A stretch of 64,000 nt of DNA from Agapetus fuscipes. Taxonomy: Eukaryota; Arthropoda; Insecta; Trichoptera; Glossosomatidae. Below are positions 1 through 10,835 of this stretch, piece after piece. The notes beneath the pieces are model-generated. The model had not been told where the DNA came from. It worked only from the letters and a program-made list of their open reading frames with translations, and searched no databases. Where the stretch lies: NCBI GenBank assembly GCA_951799405.1, contig OX637356.1, positions 11,245,229 through 11,309,228 of the forward strand, read 5' to 3'. Positions within the stretch are counted from its first letter, which is position 1. Each line of letters begins with the position of its first letter. Made by a program: the position numbers and the translations under genes.

Positions 1-154
1 CAGAGCTTGAAGGTGAGGAGTGATGTGGCAGGGCTTTGCAGTCCCATATTTAACGATCTAATACGAATCTTAAATGTTTGTACATCTATGAAACTTAAAT
101 TACAAATTATACTATGCTTATAAATGACAAAAATATCCTATCCTCAGAATTACA

Positions 155-695
155 TGCCCGAATTCACTCCGGCAATAATGCTTTTTTTGGCCTTAGAAGG
201 CTATTGTGCTCAAAATGGCTATCCCGCTCCACAAATTTCAAGATTTACACTTCCATTGTTTAGCCAGTTGTGTTGTACGGATGCGAAGCCTGGAGTCTGA
301 CTAAAAAAAAAGAAACATCTCTCCAGGTCTTTGAGAACAAAATGCTTCATCGTATTCTCGGACCTGTATTTGAAGATGACAGGTGGCGTATCCGGACCAA
401 CGCGGAGCTGATGTCCGTGTTTCAAGATCCAAACATAGTGTCGGTAATGAAATCAAGAAGACTTCAGTGGGCCGGACATGTAGCACGTGCAGAGGACTCC
501 AGGATCATCAGAACAGTCTTGGATGGTGCCCCCTCAGGTGTTAGACCACTCGGACGTCCCAGGATGCGGTGGGCAGACAACGTTGAAGCCGACGCCGAAG
601 TTCTGGGAGTGAGGGGACCATAGAGGGAAGCAGCACAAGACAGAGAGTCCTGGAGGATTGTAGTGGGGGAGGCCCTGAGCCTTCAAGGCTTATGA
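155..695 (+). pseudogene. LINE C-terminal remnant (reverse transcriptase 3' end)
   Basis: Reading frame shows the typical non-LTR retrotransposon C-terminus: PVVLYGCEAW, then LHRILGPVFEDDRWR, RLQWAGHVAR and GRPRMRWADNV, ending REAAQDRESWR...EALSLQGL and a TGA at 693-695. A stop precedes PVVLYG, and an in-frame TAG at 621-623 replaces an expected tryptophan. The copy is 5'-truncated and dead. A fragment of the same lineage lies at 42775-42885. Confidence 0.85.
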
Positions 696-774
696 GTCGA
701 AGAAAGTAAAGTAAAAAAAGTAAAATACTATGCTTATGATTATATCCAGGATATATTTTGCTCGTGCGCTGCGT

Positions 775-1060
775 AGTAAGTGAGATAGCCCGGGCGAAAA
801 AAGGCAGTTTTAATGTAATTTGACATTTTCGGTGCGGCGGTCGTACACGAAATGTTAATCATTTCATCGACGAGTATCGCATTATGGCCCGTGACAGCGG
901 ATGACGGATTGCCTGTGGGGAGGGGCCGCCGCTGCCTGTTCTGGAAAAATGCTTCATTCCATACGAGGGAATTGTATTTTTAGCGGGGATGAAAGCCGAG
1001 GCTTGTTGCCGGGTTTTTGTGAAAGGAATTAAGGAATAAGTGAAATAGGTTGGCAAAATC
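775..1060. other. Low-repeat GC-richer block, possible regulatory DNA
   Basis: No repeat family of this window matches here, and the base composition is higher in GC than the flanks, with CG-containing words. It lies in the inferred labial intron. Function is not shown by the sequence. 1061-1344 is A-rich low-complexity DNA. Confidence 0.2.
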
Positions 1061-1344
1061 TTGAGCTCGAAAAGAGTGTGAAGTGTTGTAGAAGGTTTTG
1101 GAAAAGGTATGGAGAAAAAGGTGTATTATCTACCTACATTTTATAAATTGATCAAAAATACATTGACAGGTTTTGGAAAAAGTAAAAAAAAGAAAAAGAT
1201 GGAACAAGTAGAAGAAATAGGTAAAAAAAAAAAGAAAATGTAAAAGAAATAGACAAACAAAATAATAATAAAAAGGTAGGTTTTGAAGCATTATTTGCAG
1301 AAAAGGGTCTCTAACATTTAAAAAAAAAAAAGTTTTTCATATTC

Positions 1345-1690
1345 TTATAAGTGTGTAATTATGTGCCAGTGTGTTTTTATTTGTGTGAGTGTGTCTGTGT
1401 CTCTGGATGTAGGTTCTTGTATTTGTTTGATATTGAGTGAGTATTTTCTCGAATATTCTATATAATAATATTCTAGCGTGGTCTAGTGTGTGCCAGAATA
1501 ACTCTTATACACCGTTAAATAGAGCCCGAGATGGTTTGCAGAGAGAGACTTGTATCAGAGCTGTCGATCAATACAGTACAAAAGTTGACTCTGTGAATGA
1601 ACAAAATGTGAACGAAATCTTAAAAAACATTTTGTGAAATAAATAAACCGAAGTTTTTATTAGTACATTGAACCCGCAAAACGTAGCAAT
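1345..1690 (+). mobile_element. LTR-N solo LTR copy
   Basis: Aligns by eye along its length with 12911-13286: a TG-rich 5' part (gtgtgtttttatttgtgtgag), a middle with TTCTCGAATATTC and a TAAATAGAGC box, then CTCTGTGAATGAAC, an AATAAA signal and the end near GTAGCA. The organisation of promoter-like and polyadenylation signals is that of a Gypsy-type LTR. No internal region follows. Confidence 0.65.
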
Positions 1691-3050
1691 ACATTTTCTT
1701 GAGTTTATAGACGTATGGATGAAAGCAAGCGTGAAAACAAATGATTATATATTTTTCAATTGTTGTTTAAAATAGTGACTTCTTTAAAATAGTTCACCGT
1801 AAAAAATCAGTTGAATGCCTTTATTTTTCTGCAGTGAAAATTCAATCCACAAATTTTAAAGTCTGTATTAACTTTGAAGGGGGGTGGGGGATTTCAACGC
1901 TCAACAAGTCTCTAATGTGAAGTGAAAATCCACCCCTTGTTTATAATGGTATATGAATTAAATTATAAAAAAACGAACTGAGGGTATCTGCCGTAATAAT
2001 ATGGTTGATAAATTTCAGGCATTTTTTTAAGGTTCAAGTTTTTTTTGGGGTTGTTTTTATGATAAAAAAAACATGGTTTAATGTCAAGATTGTGGTTCCT
2101 AAGTTTTCAGCGTGTTTCAAAACTTTCAGGAGGGTGTAAAAGTCTGAAATAAACAGGGTAAAAATGCGGAAACATTCTCTCACTACACTTTGAGGTCTAA
2201 GGCTATTTTTAAGGCTAACTTTGAATAGTAGTAGCTAGTGGTAGCTAGCTTAAATAGTGGCTAACTTGAGTAGTGGTAGCTAGATTGAATAGTGGTAGAT
2301 TATCAATGCGGATCGTTGATCTGATGGTACATAGTTCTTATCCCCGACGAATCTTAAAAAATATAAGGTTTGAATTTTCCAGAAAACTTTGAAGGTCACA
2401 AAGGATGTTCCAGCTTTTCGGAAACTGGGTCCCTATTGTTTGAATAGCGCTCGTTTATAATGTACGAGATCACGTTGGATTTTTTTACTAATTCATTGGT
2501 GAAACAAGATCATCAAATAATAGTTTATATTAATTGTAAAGAGATTGAAGAAAAAAAACAAGTTTTGATATTTTTTGGTACAAAATTAGAAATTTTTTTG
2601 GTCCTTAGGTATGAACCAAAAACGTTGGTATTTTATACATAAAAAATAAATTATTTTACGGGTTACAGGTTACGAATAACTGGTTTTCTTAAAAATCTCT
2701 TAAAAATAAAAATGAATTTTCAGTATTAATAGACAAATCATTTTATTTTATTTGAATTTATATTAATTACTATGCAAAAAACAGTTTTTTTTTTTAATTT
2801 AATCTCAGTTTATGAGGATTTGAGAAACTCTTCCGCTGTAGATTCATATTTTAATAACCTATTTCACATTTCACACATTTCGCCTCCATCTGCGTGTGTA
2901 AAAATAAAACCTAAGAGAAAAATTTGTTTGTCCGAATCTTACACACTCGTACACACATAGTTCTCACAATATCTTGGTTCGCAAAAACAGAAATAACACA
3001 GGCATTCATTTATTTGTATGCGGGATTAGTGTAGCAGGGAGCTGGGCAGG
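1691..3050. other. AT-rich stretch, nothing recognised
   Basis: Long A/T runs and short direct repeats (AGTGGTAGCTAG near 2230-2300). Short open frames show no recognisable domain. No tRNA-like boxes or window repeats were seen. Confidence 0.5.
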
Positions 3051-3134
3051 CTGAGCTGTATTGGATGGAGTCATTTCACACAAGACGTATTCTGCCCGGT
3101 TTTCATATTTTTTTCTTTCTATCCGGCGCCGGGT

Positions 3135-3250
3135 CGGAAGTCAGTTGCAAGTATTTGTTGTACTTAAAAGATTTGTAAAAAAAAATAAGATTCACCAACC
3201 TATTTTGCCTGGCCAGAAACTTGTATTGACATCAACAATTAATAATTAAT
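3135..3250 (-). mobile_element. SINE-3 tail fragment
   Basis: Reverse-orientation match to the SINE-3 3' half, including the shared words CCAACCTATTTTGCCTGGCC and the A-rich end. The head is missing. Confidence 0.6.
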
Positions 3251-3279
3251 TATTTTAAAATTTAATGACTGGTTTCCTT

Positions 3280-3478
3280 GACTAAAAGGTTGGTTTGAAA
3301 CTGAGCCCCCATGCCGTACAAACTTGGTTCAATTTTGTCAACGCCACTCCGTTTTCAGGGCAAGGCGGCTAGAGTTGCAAAGTTTATGTTTATGTGAGTT
3401 AGGCTTATTTTGTATACCTACACACGTGCAGTATGTGTCATTAATGCCAATATCTCATTGCCACTTAGATTATATGTT
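3280..3478 (+). repeat. REP-C copy, diverged
   Basis: Order of REP-C landmarks is kept (AGGTTGGTTTGAAACTGA, TTTTCAGGGCAAGGCGGC, GTTTATGTTTATGTGAG, CACACGTGCAGTATGTG, CACTTAGATTATAT), but substitutions are many, so this is one of the older copies. Confidence 0.7.
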
Positions 3479-3479
3479 A

Positions 3480-3575
3480 ATAAAAATTACCCTATGACAT
3501 CTGTTGAACCAGGCTCAAAGTTATCTACAAAATACATGACGGGATTCGAGCTTGTGCTTGATCAATAAAACCTGG
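3480..3575 (-). mobile_element. SINE-3 head fragment
   Basis: Contains the reversed B-box region (GACGGGATTCGAGC) and the segment ATCTGTTGAACCAGG that also occurs in the fuller copy at 18045-18285. Confidence 0.55.
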
Positions 3576-3588
3576 ATGTATGCTTTCG

Positions 3589-4055
3589 CAGGTTGTCCGG
3601 TATTCCGGTAAAACGCCCATATAACCACTTCATAATAGATGCATTCCTTCCGGATTTTCTGTGATTTCCGGATTTTTATCCAGTGCCAGGTCAGAAGTCA
3701 GTAGTGTATAGAGATGTATGAAAACTTTTACACAGTTTTTCCGGTAATTCGGTAAAAGGGTAATACAACCATTTCACGATAAACGCATTCTGCCCGTTTT
3801 ATCTGTGTTTTTTTTCCATCCAGTGGCAGTTGCGTATAGAGATGTATGAAAACTTTCACAGAGTTTGAACAGTAATCCGTTAAAAACCCATACAATCATT
3901 TCACGATCGACGCATTTTCCCGTTTTTTCTGTGTGTTTATTTTCTATCCAGTGGCAGTCGTGTATAGAGATGTATGAAAGCTTCTACACAATGTGTCCGG
4001 TTATCTACAGGCAATCCGGTCGTGTGCCCGGTTATCCACAGGCAATCCGGTCGCA
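3589..4055. repeat. Tandem repeat, unit about 125-140 bp
   Basis: Units start near 3589, 3731, 3857 and 3986. Each has a TCCGGTAATTCGGTAAAA-like start, ACCATTTCACGATAAACGC in the middle and TATCCAGTGGCAG...GTATAGAGATGTATGAAA at the end. The last unit is short and grades into two copies of a roughly 30-bp unit (CCGGTTATCYACAGGCAATC) at 3991-4052. A partial related unit is at 3054-3140. Confidence 0.8.
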
Positions 4056-4238
4056 ACGCGCTGTGTCTGAACAGGTCGTTATTATTGTGTGCTGTGAGGG
4101 ACAGGCCGGCTATGAATGCCTGGCCGCCCTCCGCGTCAGACTGTCCGGCAGGATTGATCACTGTATCCCAGGGAGACCCCAGCACGAGGTTCTGCTGCCA
4201 GGAATACAGCGCGGCTGAAGTAAATCGACAACTGGCTC
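4056..4238. other. GC-rich low-repeat block
   Basis: Clearly richer in GC than its surroundings and not matched elsewhere in the window. Overlapping short open frames on both strands show no domain. Possibly single-copy intronic or regulatory DNA. Confidence 0.2.
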
Positions 4239-4241
4239 CCC

Positions 4242-4482
4242 CAGTTCTTGCTTGCCGTGTACACCAATCTTGTCAAATATGACTTTGTCATGCAGTTGTC
4301 TTATGAATCAAATTCTACACAATCTGAGCTAAGAAAAACCGTAAAACTCTATAATGTCATAGTTCTTTTAAATATTTTTCAAATAAATTTCTAGTTTTCA
4401 TAAGACACATTGGTCCAGTACGCATGCAAACATTGTTCATGTAAAATTTTCTCATTGGCGTATACTGCAAACAAGAACTAAG
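4242..4482 (+). mobile_element. MITE-K copy
   Basis: Left end CAGTTCTTGCTTGCCGTG and right end ending GCAAACAAGAACTA form imperfect inverted termini of about 28 bp. The interior (TTGTCAAATATGACTTTGTC, ACACAATCTGAGCTAAG, ATTGGTCCAGTACG) recurs at 23174-23425, 31461-31664 and, reversed, 40165-40275. Confidence 0.75.
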
Positions 4483-4654
4483 GCAGCGAACTAGCAGAGT
4501 AAAAAATAAAATTAATATAAGTTAAGCTATGCGTGAAGAGGATTCCCAGAAATACCATGCATTTTTTTTATAATTCTTGCACCAAATCCAAACTGAAAGA
4601 GTACCATCCAAATTTACGTTTTTTATGCCATGTTTTTACTACGTCTATAATCTT

Positions 4655-4745
4655 TTATCTGTAATATATAGTCTAAGTTGCAAAGATATATAAATTCACA
4701 TTTAATGCATGCCCACAAACAGACACGTGTAAATTCGTAACACCT
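4655..4745 (-). repeat. REP-C fragment (3' part)
   Basis: Carries the REP-C terminal words in reverse: TCTAAGTTGCAAAGATATAT, AATGCATGCCCACAAACAGA and CACGTGTAAATTCG, then diverges. Confidence 0.75.
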
Positions 4746-5865
4746 TATCTGTGGAAACTTTGATTTACTCAAACTGTTTTTATAATTGGTTGTTGATTCT
4801 CCTATAACTGTAACTATCACGCTATCCAATAGGAGTGACCTGAACTTCTGCAGAGTCTCCTTTACTTATTCTTATCCTGAAATACTTCTTTTTGTTCATT
4901 TGTATCCATTTTTGTTTCATACATTTCTTTCTTATGCATTCAATCTGATTTCCCTTTACCTTTACAAATTCGATCAAACCATTAGTTTTTCGGTCTTACC
5001 TTTCCCCTCTTGTTTCTTAAATTTCCCCCGTAGATACTACATATTTGTCAAGCGTTCATCATCAATACTTCCACAATGACCAAACCATCCCATCATATTA
5101 TTTTGTCTTCACATCCACTTCCACATTATATTTTTTTTACCCCTTCATTCCATACTCTTTTAAAGTTTTTCCTGTCATTCCCTTAGGTTTGACTTTGCAC
5201 TATATGAAGACTACAGGGGAAAAACAAGAAATGTCAGCTAAAATAATCTACTGATGCCATCTAGTGGCATCTGTGTGTATCTAAAGCTCTGCAAAATTTG
5301 TAATGCAATAATAGTCACTACCACACTTTATGGTGGTATTACCGGTTTTTTGTAACAGGCAATAACCATGATTTCAACTTTTTTTTTTTACTCATAATGT
5401 TTTTCAACTGTCATTCTTGTTCTTTCTCTACATATCTTTATATATATTTTTCTCATTGCACTATCATTTGCTAGTTTTTAATTTTTGTATAATTTCTGTT
5501 TGCCAAGCTACGTGTGTAGAGTCACATCACACATTTAGTAGTTTTTCACAGGACCCACTTCACGCAGCGGCTAGGGGATGTCCCCAGCGACAGCGTTATG
5601 TACAGAGCAATACAATACATTATTGTGCGTAGCCTTGTAGTGCATACTACCTACAACAGAAACAATCTCTTCTCTTTCCGATTTCAAGGAACAACTGAAA
5701 AAGGTGATGGATATTTTTGTTTTTTTCTTTTTGTGTTTATTTGTTTGCGAGAAACTACTGCGAAAACATGCCAAATAAAGAAATGGAAAAATGAAACATT
5801 TTTGATTTCATAGATAAGATCTGATTGAATGGAAAGTTGTATTGTTTTTTTTAATGACTAATGTT
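4746..5865. other. Pyrimidine-rich AT-rich stretch, nothing recognised
   Basis: 4840-5200 is strikingly rich in T and C on the plus strand and yields several hydrophobic short open frames, a composition effect. No family motif, no tRNA-like box and no window repeat were recognised. Confidence 0.45.
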
Positions 5866-6121
5866 TTATAATCTAATTTAAGTCGCAAAGATATGTAAAA
5901 TTGGAGATTCACATTATTGCATTCTCGCAAGAAGACACGTATGAGTTCGCGCTTGCATATGCCGCATGTGAGCCTACAACATAAAAATAACAAATCTCAA
6001 ATGAACGTACACCCTGCAACGCTTGACAACCTTCCCTGAAACAGGGGTGACATTGGAATAGTGAACAATTTTCTACAGCATAGGTGGTCAGCCGCATACC
6101 AATGTATAAGTTAGGGAACTT
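5866..6121 (-). repeat. REP-C copy, full length
   Basis: Runs from ATAATCTAATTTAAGTCGCA to the 5' end GTATAAGTTAGGGAA in reverse. Internal landmarks CCCTGAAACAGGGGTGACAT and GGTGGTCAGCCGCATACCAA are intact. Confidence 0.9.
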
Positions 6122-6584
6122 AGACAATAAATTACATTTTGTACAATTGACAAATAATTATTGGTGATATGGATTATAATCCATAGGTATAAATACCAAA
6201 ACAAATACAAAATTCTAATTTTAAAACCCTAAATGACTATGAAAAAAAAATCTTTATTTGCAACACTGTTGTATTTCTTTAAGGCATTTTCGGTCCTAAG
6301 ACCGTCATCAGGTATACATAATTTGCCATAGTAAAACAGTTATTAGTAAGATTTTAAGTTGTTAAGTTTTCCAAAAAAATGAGTGACGTGATATTACACT
6401 AAAATCGTGATATTACACTAAAATCGTGATATTTAACTAAAATTTATAATATATAAGCTCGCATGGATCGCGTTAACAGAAAAATGTAAAGCATCCCTAT
6501 TGAATTATTTTTCATACATAGTTTTGATTTACGTGATCGAGGAGAGTTTTAGCAATGCTTTATACTCGAGGTACTGAGTGATCT
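6122..6584. other. AT-rich spacer with a short triplication
   Basis: Contains three near-identical copies of a roughly 18-bp unit (TCGTGATATTACACTAAAA) at about 6390-6445. CGGTCCTAAGACCG at 6290 is a small palindrome. Nothing else recognised. Confidence 0.5.
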
Positions 6585-6826
6585 GTACCCTTAGTACGAG
6601 TTGCAAAACTTGAGAAAAGTAAAGTTTACGGAAAATATGAAAGAGTAATCTCCCCCAAAATCAGTCGTTTTTATTTCTTACACTTTATGGTCTTAGCAAA
6701 AGAGTTACAGTGATGAAGAAAATCAAGTTCAAACAAATAAAAACGGCAGATTTTGTGGAAAATCACTCTTCAATACTTTCCGTAAGCTTTACTTTTCTCA
6801 AGTTTTGCAACTCGTACTAAGGGTGC
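6585..6826. mobile_element. MITE-D copy
   Basis: Almost the whole element is a hairpin: TACCCTTAGTACGAGTTGCA at the left is matched by TGCAACTCGTACTAAGGGTG at the right, and the arms run about 110 bp to a central segment around GCAAAAGAGTTACAG. Other copies are at 12030, 30476 and 45106. The ends suggest a TA target duplication. Confidence 0.85.
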
Positions 6827-6828
6827 AG

Positions 6829-6985
6829 ATTGAGGAGATTGTGAAAGAATGGGATATATACAAAGTGAGTGTAAAAGAAGCCAATGTATGAAAATGGTGA
6901 TGGTAAGAATGAATTGAAAGAGGTATATAAGAATAGGAAGAAATGAATGCAGCTCTGCAGAGGCTCTGACCACCCCTACAGTTAC
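6829..6985 (+). pseudogene. LINE-F C-terminal fragment
   Basis: Matches 24250-24403 closely: GAGATTGTGAAAGAATGGGA, then GCAGCTCTGCAGAGGCTCTG and ACCACCCCTA. Encodes remnants of a KEWD...DRKKW-like retrotransposon C-terminus with indels. It directly abuts MITE-D, which may have inserted into it. Confidence 0.7.
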
Positions 6986-7653
6986 TGTTCCAAGAAAAAC
7001 TCATTTATTATACCGACTAGTGCTAGAGATCATGCCAGAGTCCTTTTTCACCTGGCTAGATCCTTCGGGCACACACTCGAAAGTTTGAGTACACCTCAGT
7101 ACATACCAGTAGGTACATAGCACAGGGCTCAAGTGACGTCACCTGTGTTCAAAAAAAGAATCTAGCCTAAAAATAAATATTCCTGAATTCAAAAACCTTT
7201 TTAAAAATGTTCTATTCAGAAACGCTCTGTGTAAGAGTAGATATAATAATATATACATAAGGATACTTATTGGCGTCGTTTGCACAAAAAGGTGTTTTCA
7301 TTTCTCCCGCGGAAAGGTTCTCCCTTATAGAAAAGTCAATTCTGGTAATGGATAAGGGTTGTTTACCCAAGGAACTTCGTGTGCATATTTTTAATAAATT
7401 TAAAAAGCATTTCGCCCGCCTTGCTCGCCGAGAGAGTGTGATAGGTACATTGACTTATGATATCTGTGGACTAGAAAGTCATCTTCTTCTTCTTTGTGGC
7501 GGTTTCCCGCGTACAGCAAAGGCGCCAGTGTCAAGTTGCGAAAATAGACAGTATATATCTGTTTCAACGTACTTACGAAAATGATCATTAGTAAGACATG
7601 AACAAAGAACTTCAAAGTTGCAGTATAAATCTTGTAATAGATAAAATTTACGA
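6986..7653. other. Spacer with a 104-codon open frame of unknown status
   Basis: The plus-strand frame 7270-7584 has no recognised domain, no homologous copy here and no clear promoter or splice context, so it is not called as a gene. Nothing else recognised. Confidence 0.3.
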
Positions 7654-7906
7654 ATCTAATCTAATCTAATCTGCAAGGATGTATATCACTTAAGATTTAT
7701 ATTAAATGCATTCCCACAAGCAGACATGTATAATTTCGCGCTAACACATTCCGCATGTGGACCTACATTATAAAAACCCAATGTCAAATGAACATAAGCC
7801 CTGCAACTCTTGCCGTCCTTCCCTGAAACAAGGATGACATTGGCAAAGTGAACCATTTTTTACAGTATGGGTGGTCAGCCGCATACCAACCTATAAGTCA
7901 AGGAAC
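7654..7906 (-). repeat. REP-C copy, full length
   Basis: In reverse it starts with a (TCTAA)n microsatellite tail and ends at ACCTATAAGTCAAGGAAC. Both ends are present, which helps define the family. Confidence 0.9.
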
Positions 7907-8283
7907 ATATGAATTATAAAGGAAAAGGCATTTTGACATATGTTGTAATTGGGAGTCAAAACACAAAAACGGAGAAAGCAAGAAAACATAAAATTTAACA
8001 CGTAAAAACATGTTTTTTATGACTAAACAACTGCAACGTTTGACAGGACTGAGACAAAAGAGGTAGATACTATGTGTCAATGCAATAAGTTAGTTTCTGC
8101 TCCTCAATGTTATTGCTCAATGGTATGATATGTGTATACGTTATTTTATATCCGAATATGTGCTTAGGGATATTTTAATGGAACATTCGCTTCACACGTC
8201 AGCGGGGAGAATTTTCGCAAATTTTCATTTCGAATTGAATATTTCGTATTAAATATAAAAAGTATGTACGAAATTTGAGGATA

Positions 8284-8573
8284 ATTTATTTTGCGAGCGC
8301 TATTTTTATGCGAAACACACTTCAAGAGCTCTATATCAGCTTGGTCGTTGCTATAAAAAGAGCCAATAATACAAGCAAGACCAAGTATGCTTGAATGGAT
8401 CTTTGCTAAGGCACATGAATTCTCAACCCACCGAAGAGCATATTTTGGAAATTATGCTATACAAATTAATCAATATACAAAAAATAAATATTTTTTGTGC
8501 TCCGTCGGGACTATAACCCACGACCTTACGATTGCGACTCTGAAGCGTTTACCACTAGACTACGAACCGGTCA
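8284..8573 (-). mobile_element. SINE-2 copy, near full length
   Basis: Reverse orientation. The tRNA-like head with box B (reverse of GGGTTATAGTCCC) and box A near CTAGTGGTAAACGC lies at 8515-8573, and the tail with ACACACTTCAAGAGCTC is at 8284-8335. Diverged. Confidence 0.75.
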
Positions 8574-8879
8574 GATAAAGTTATGATTTCTTTATCATTC
8601 AGTATAAAGTCGCTATGCTAACGTTGAAAATACCGAGTCTAACATCTGCTTTTAATACAAAAAAATTGACATAAAGAGTAGGTACCTACTTGAACTGTTG
8701 AAAATGAGAAAAATTGTGGAAATAGCTTCTAGCTACCGAGTCTACACAGTTACATTATAAAGGTAGGAAGTTCGTTATCTTTCATCAAAAAGCAAAGTTG
8801 ACAAAGTAGCAATTAAGCTGCATACAAAATGCTACTCTCGCAAATCTACAATGTACTGCAAAAGTAGTTTATGGCACGT
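8574..8879. other. AT-rich spacer, nothing recognised
   Basis: No repeat, frame or RNA motif that I can support. Confidence 0.5.
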
Positions 8880-9130
8880 TATCGTTGGGGATCTTTATAG
8901 CGGCACCTTGACTCGACGTGGCTAATTCCGTAATAACACAACCGCCATCATTCTAACAGCGGAATGATGCCATCTTTATTGTTATTGTGGTGAATAAAAG
9001 GCGCGCATCGTCCTCGGCAATCTGCAGTGTGGAGGCAGGCAAGGCAAGGTGGCAATCAAACCATTAAAGTCATGCACCGACCACTAATTAGGGGACAATT
9101 CAGCTACACGGCTAATTGCTAATTCGTTTA
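8880..9130. other. Low-repeat block, candidate intronic regulatory DNA
   Basis: GC-richer, unmatched elsewhere in the window. It has AT-core words of the homeodomain-site type (TTTATTG, CTAATTAGG, GCTAATTGCTAATTCG) within 200 bp and lies in the inferred labial intron. Enhancer function is inference only. Confidence 0.25.
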
Positions 9131-9189
9131 GGCTTTGAACCAACAATTCATGTCACACACTACTTCTGTCGTCTTTCTCAGATCTACAT

Positions 9190-9520
9190 ACTCTTAACAG
9201 ATTGTCAAGCTATCTCTAATGGCATTTCAAAAGCATCCGATAGAGTAAACCATGAAATTTACTGAACAAACTCTTGTCAATTTGGATTTTCATACTTCTG
9301 TTAAAACCATGTCTCACTATTTCGAAAACAGCATAAGTGTTACGTGTCTTTTTTCTATCTTAAACATTTTTAATTAATCTTGTTAGGAGTACCACAAGGT
9401 TCTGTTCTAGGACCATTGTTGTTCTCTATGTTTATTTACGACATCTCATGAACTATTTCTCACACTACGATTCCCATTTGTGCTGATGATCTTAAGATTT
9501 TTCTTGAAATCAAATCTCTA
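9190..9520 (+). pseudogene. LINE reverse transcriptase core fragment
   Basis: From 9386 the frame reads GVPQGSVLGPLLFSMFIYDI, the conserved RT motif of Jockey/CR1-type elements, and after a stop ICADDLKIF with the catalytic ADD at 9482-9490. Upstream, SKASDRVNHE corresponds to the FSKAFDxVxH block. Multiple stops make it non-functional. It is the only piece of the window with the RT catalytic core. Confidence 0.85.
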
Positions 9521-10113
9521 AAAGATTTTTAGGTACTTCAGGACAATAGACAATAAAAAGTAACATACATAACATGCCTAATCCGTACGATATTCTTAAG
9601 TGAATTGGCTTAATGATGGATGACAAGGACAGTGGTGGCCAGATTTGGAACTACCAGCCGAGCTCCGACCAAGTGACATCACATTTTCTCCCCCATTTTA
9701 AATGCCGAGTCCATTGTAGCGTTAGGTAGTGCACAGCGCAGTGGAGGGCAAAGTTGCATAAACTGCTGTTCATGAATGAGACTGTGTAGGTATTATGGTT
9801 TTAATAATTTAACAGGCGCCATAAACAGTGGTTTTGAGTTGTAAAGTAATTTAATCATTTTTGAGCAAATAGAGACATTGGAAGGATGCACAGTTTTACT
9901 TTGTAATCATTCAAATCGGAATGAAACAATCAACAATAAATAAAAAATATGTTATTTTCTTCAAAGAATCCAAAATATTATTGTGTAAAGAATATGCCAA
10001 TCCGATCTATGGAATAATCTTGATCTTTTAGAAAAAATATACAAAAAAAAGACATCTCATGAACTTCCACTAATGACTAAATACAAAAGAAAAGAAAGAT
10101 TGGACACGCTGCA
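9521..10113. other. AT-rich spacer, nothing recognised
   Basis: The LINE may continue weakly past 9520, but the frame cannot be followed. No other element recognised. Confidence 0.45.
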
Positions 10114-10396
10114 CACATAGCGCAATTTCTTATCGCGTTGTCCCCGAAGTTGTCGCTTGTGGCGTGCGGAATCTTTATATTTTTAAAGGTCCGGCCTTTC
10201 ACCAACTACTTAATTTCATGTTGAGTTTTCCAGCTCCCAAGGGTAACATTTTTCAGTTCTTGTGAAGGCTTAGAAGACCTTTTATATTTTTGGTTTAAAA
10301 TAAAAATCAAAACGGAAAACACTTTCAGACACTCTTTTGGCGATCGAACCCTTGTTCTCCGACATGGAACGCAATAATTCTACCAATTGAGCTATA
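10114..10396 (-). mobile_element. SINE-1 copy, diverged
   Basis: Reverse orientation. The tRNA-like head at the right end (GATCGAACCCTTGTTCTC, ACCAATTGAGCTAT) and the body and tail to the left (GCGTTGTCCCCGAAGTTGTC) follow the SINE-1 order throughout. Substitutions are many. Confidence 0.8.
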
Positions 10397-10835
10397 GTTA
10401 AGACAAAAGAGTGTCTTTATTATTTCCTAAAAAGCCTGGAAAAAATTGTTGATTCGCAAATTTGAAGAATCAAAAGAGAAAAAGAAAACATTAAGGTTAA
10501 TCTTATTTTGAATCTTGAATAAAAAATATTCAGACGTATTGGGAATTATTTTTTGTTTACTGAATTAATCAGTATTTATTCTTAATTTCACAGTCCAAAC
10601 GTATTTTCTCATTCACAAGCAAATAATGTAGAAATTTGATATTTCTTTCGGTCTTGAAAGCTGTTTTAATCACAATACCATTTCAGCTATAAAAGAGCTT
10701 GCCTAATGCGCCCATGTCCGGTCTGTGCCTCCAGACACGCCATTCCTGTTTACTTTACTGGTAAGTGGAAGTTTTAATATGAATCCAACCATGTTTCTAA
10801 CTATAACATGTTTTATATTGTAATTGAACTGGTAA
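10397..10835. other. AT-rich spacer, nothing recognised
   Basis: No repeat or RNA motif identified. Confidence 0.5.

Noticed and set aside
7270..7584. 104-codon open frame, plus strand
   Set aside because: No homology signal and no second copy. Random expectation in AT-rich DNA of this length permits such frames.
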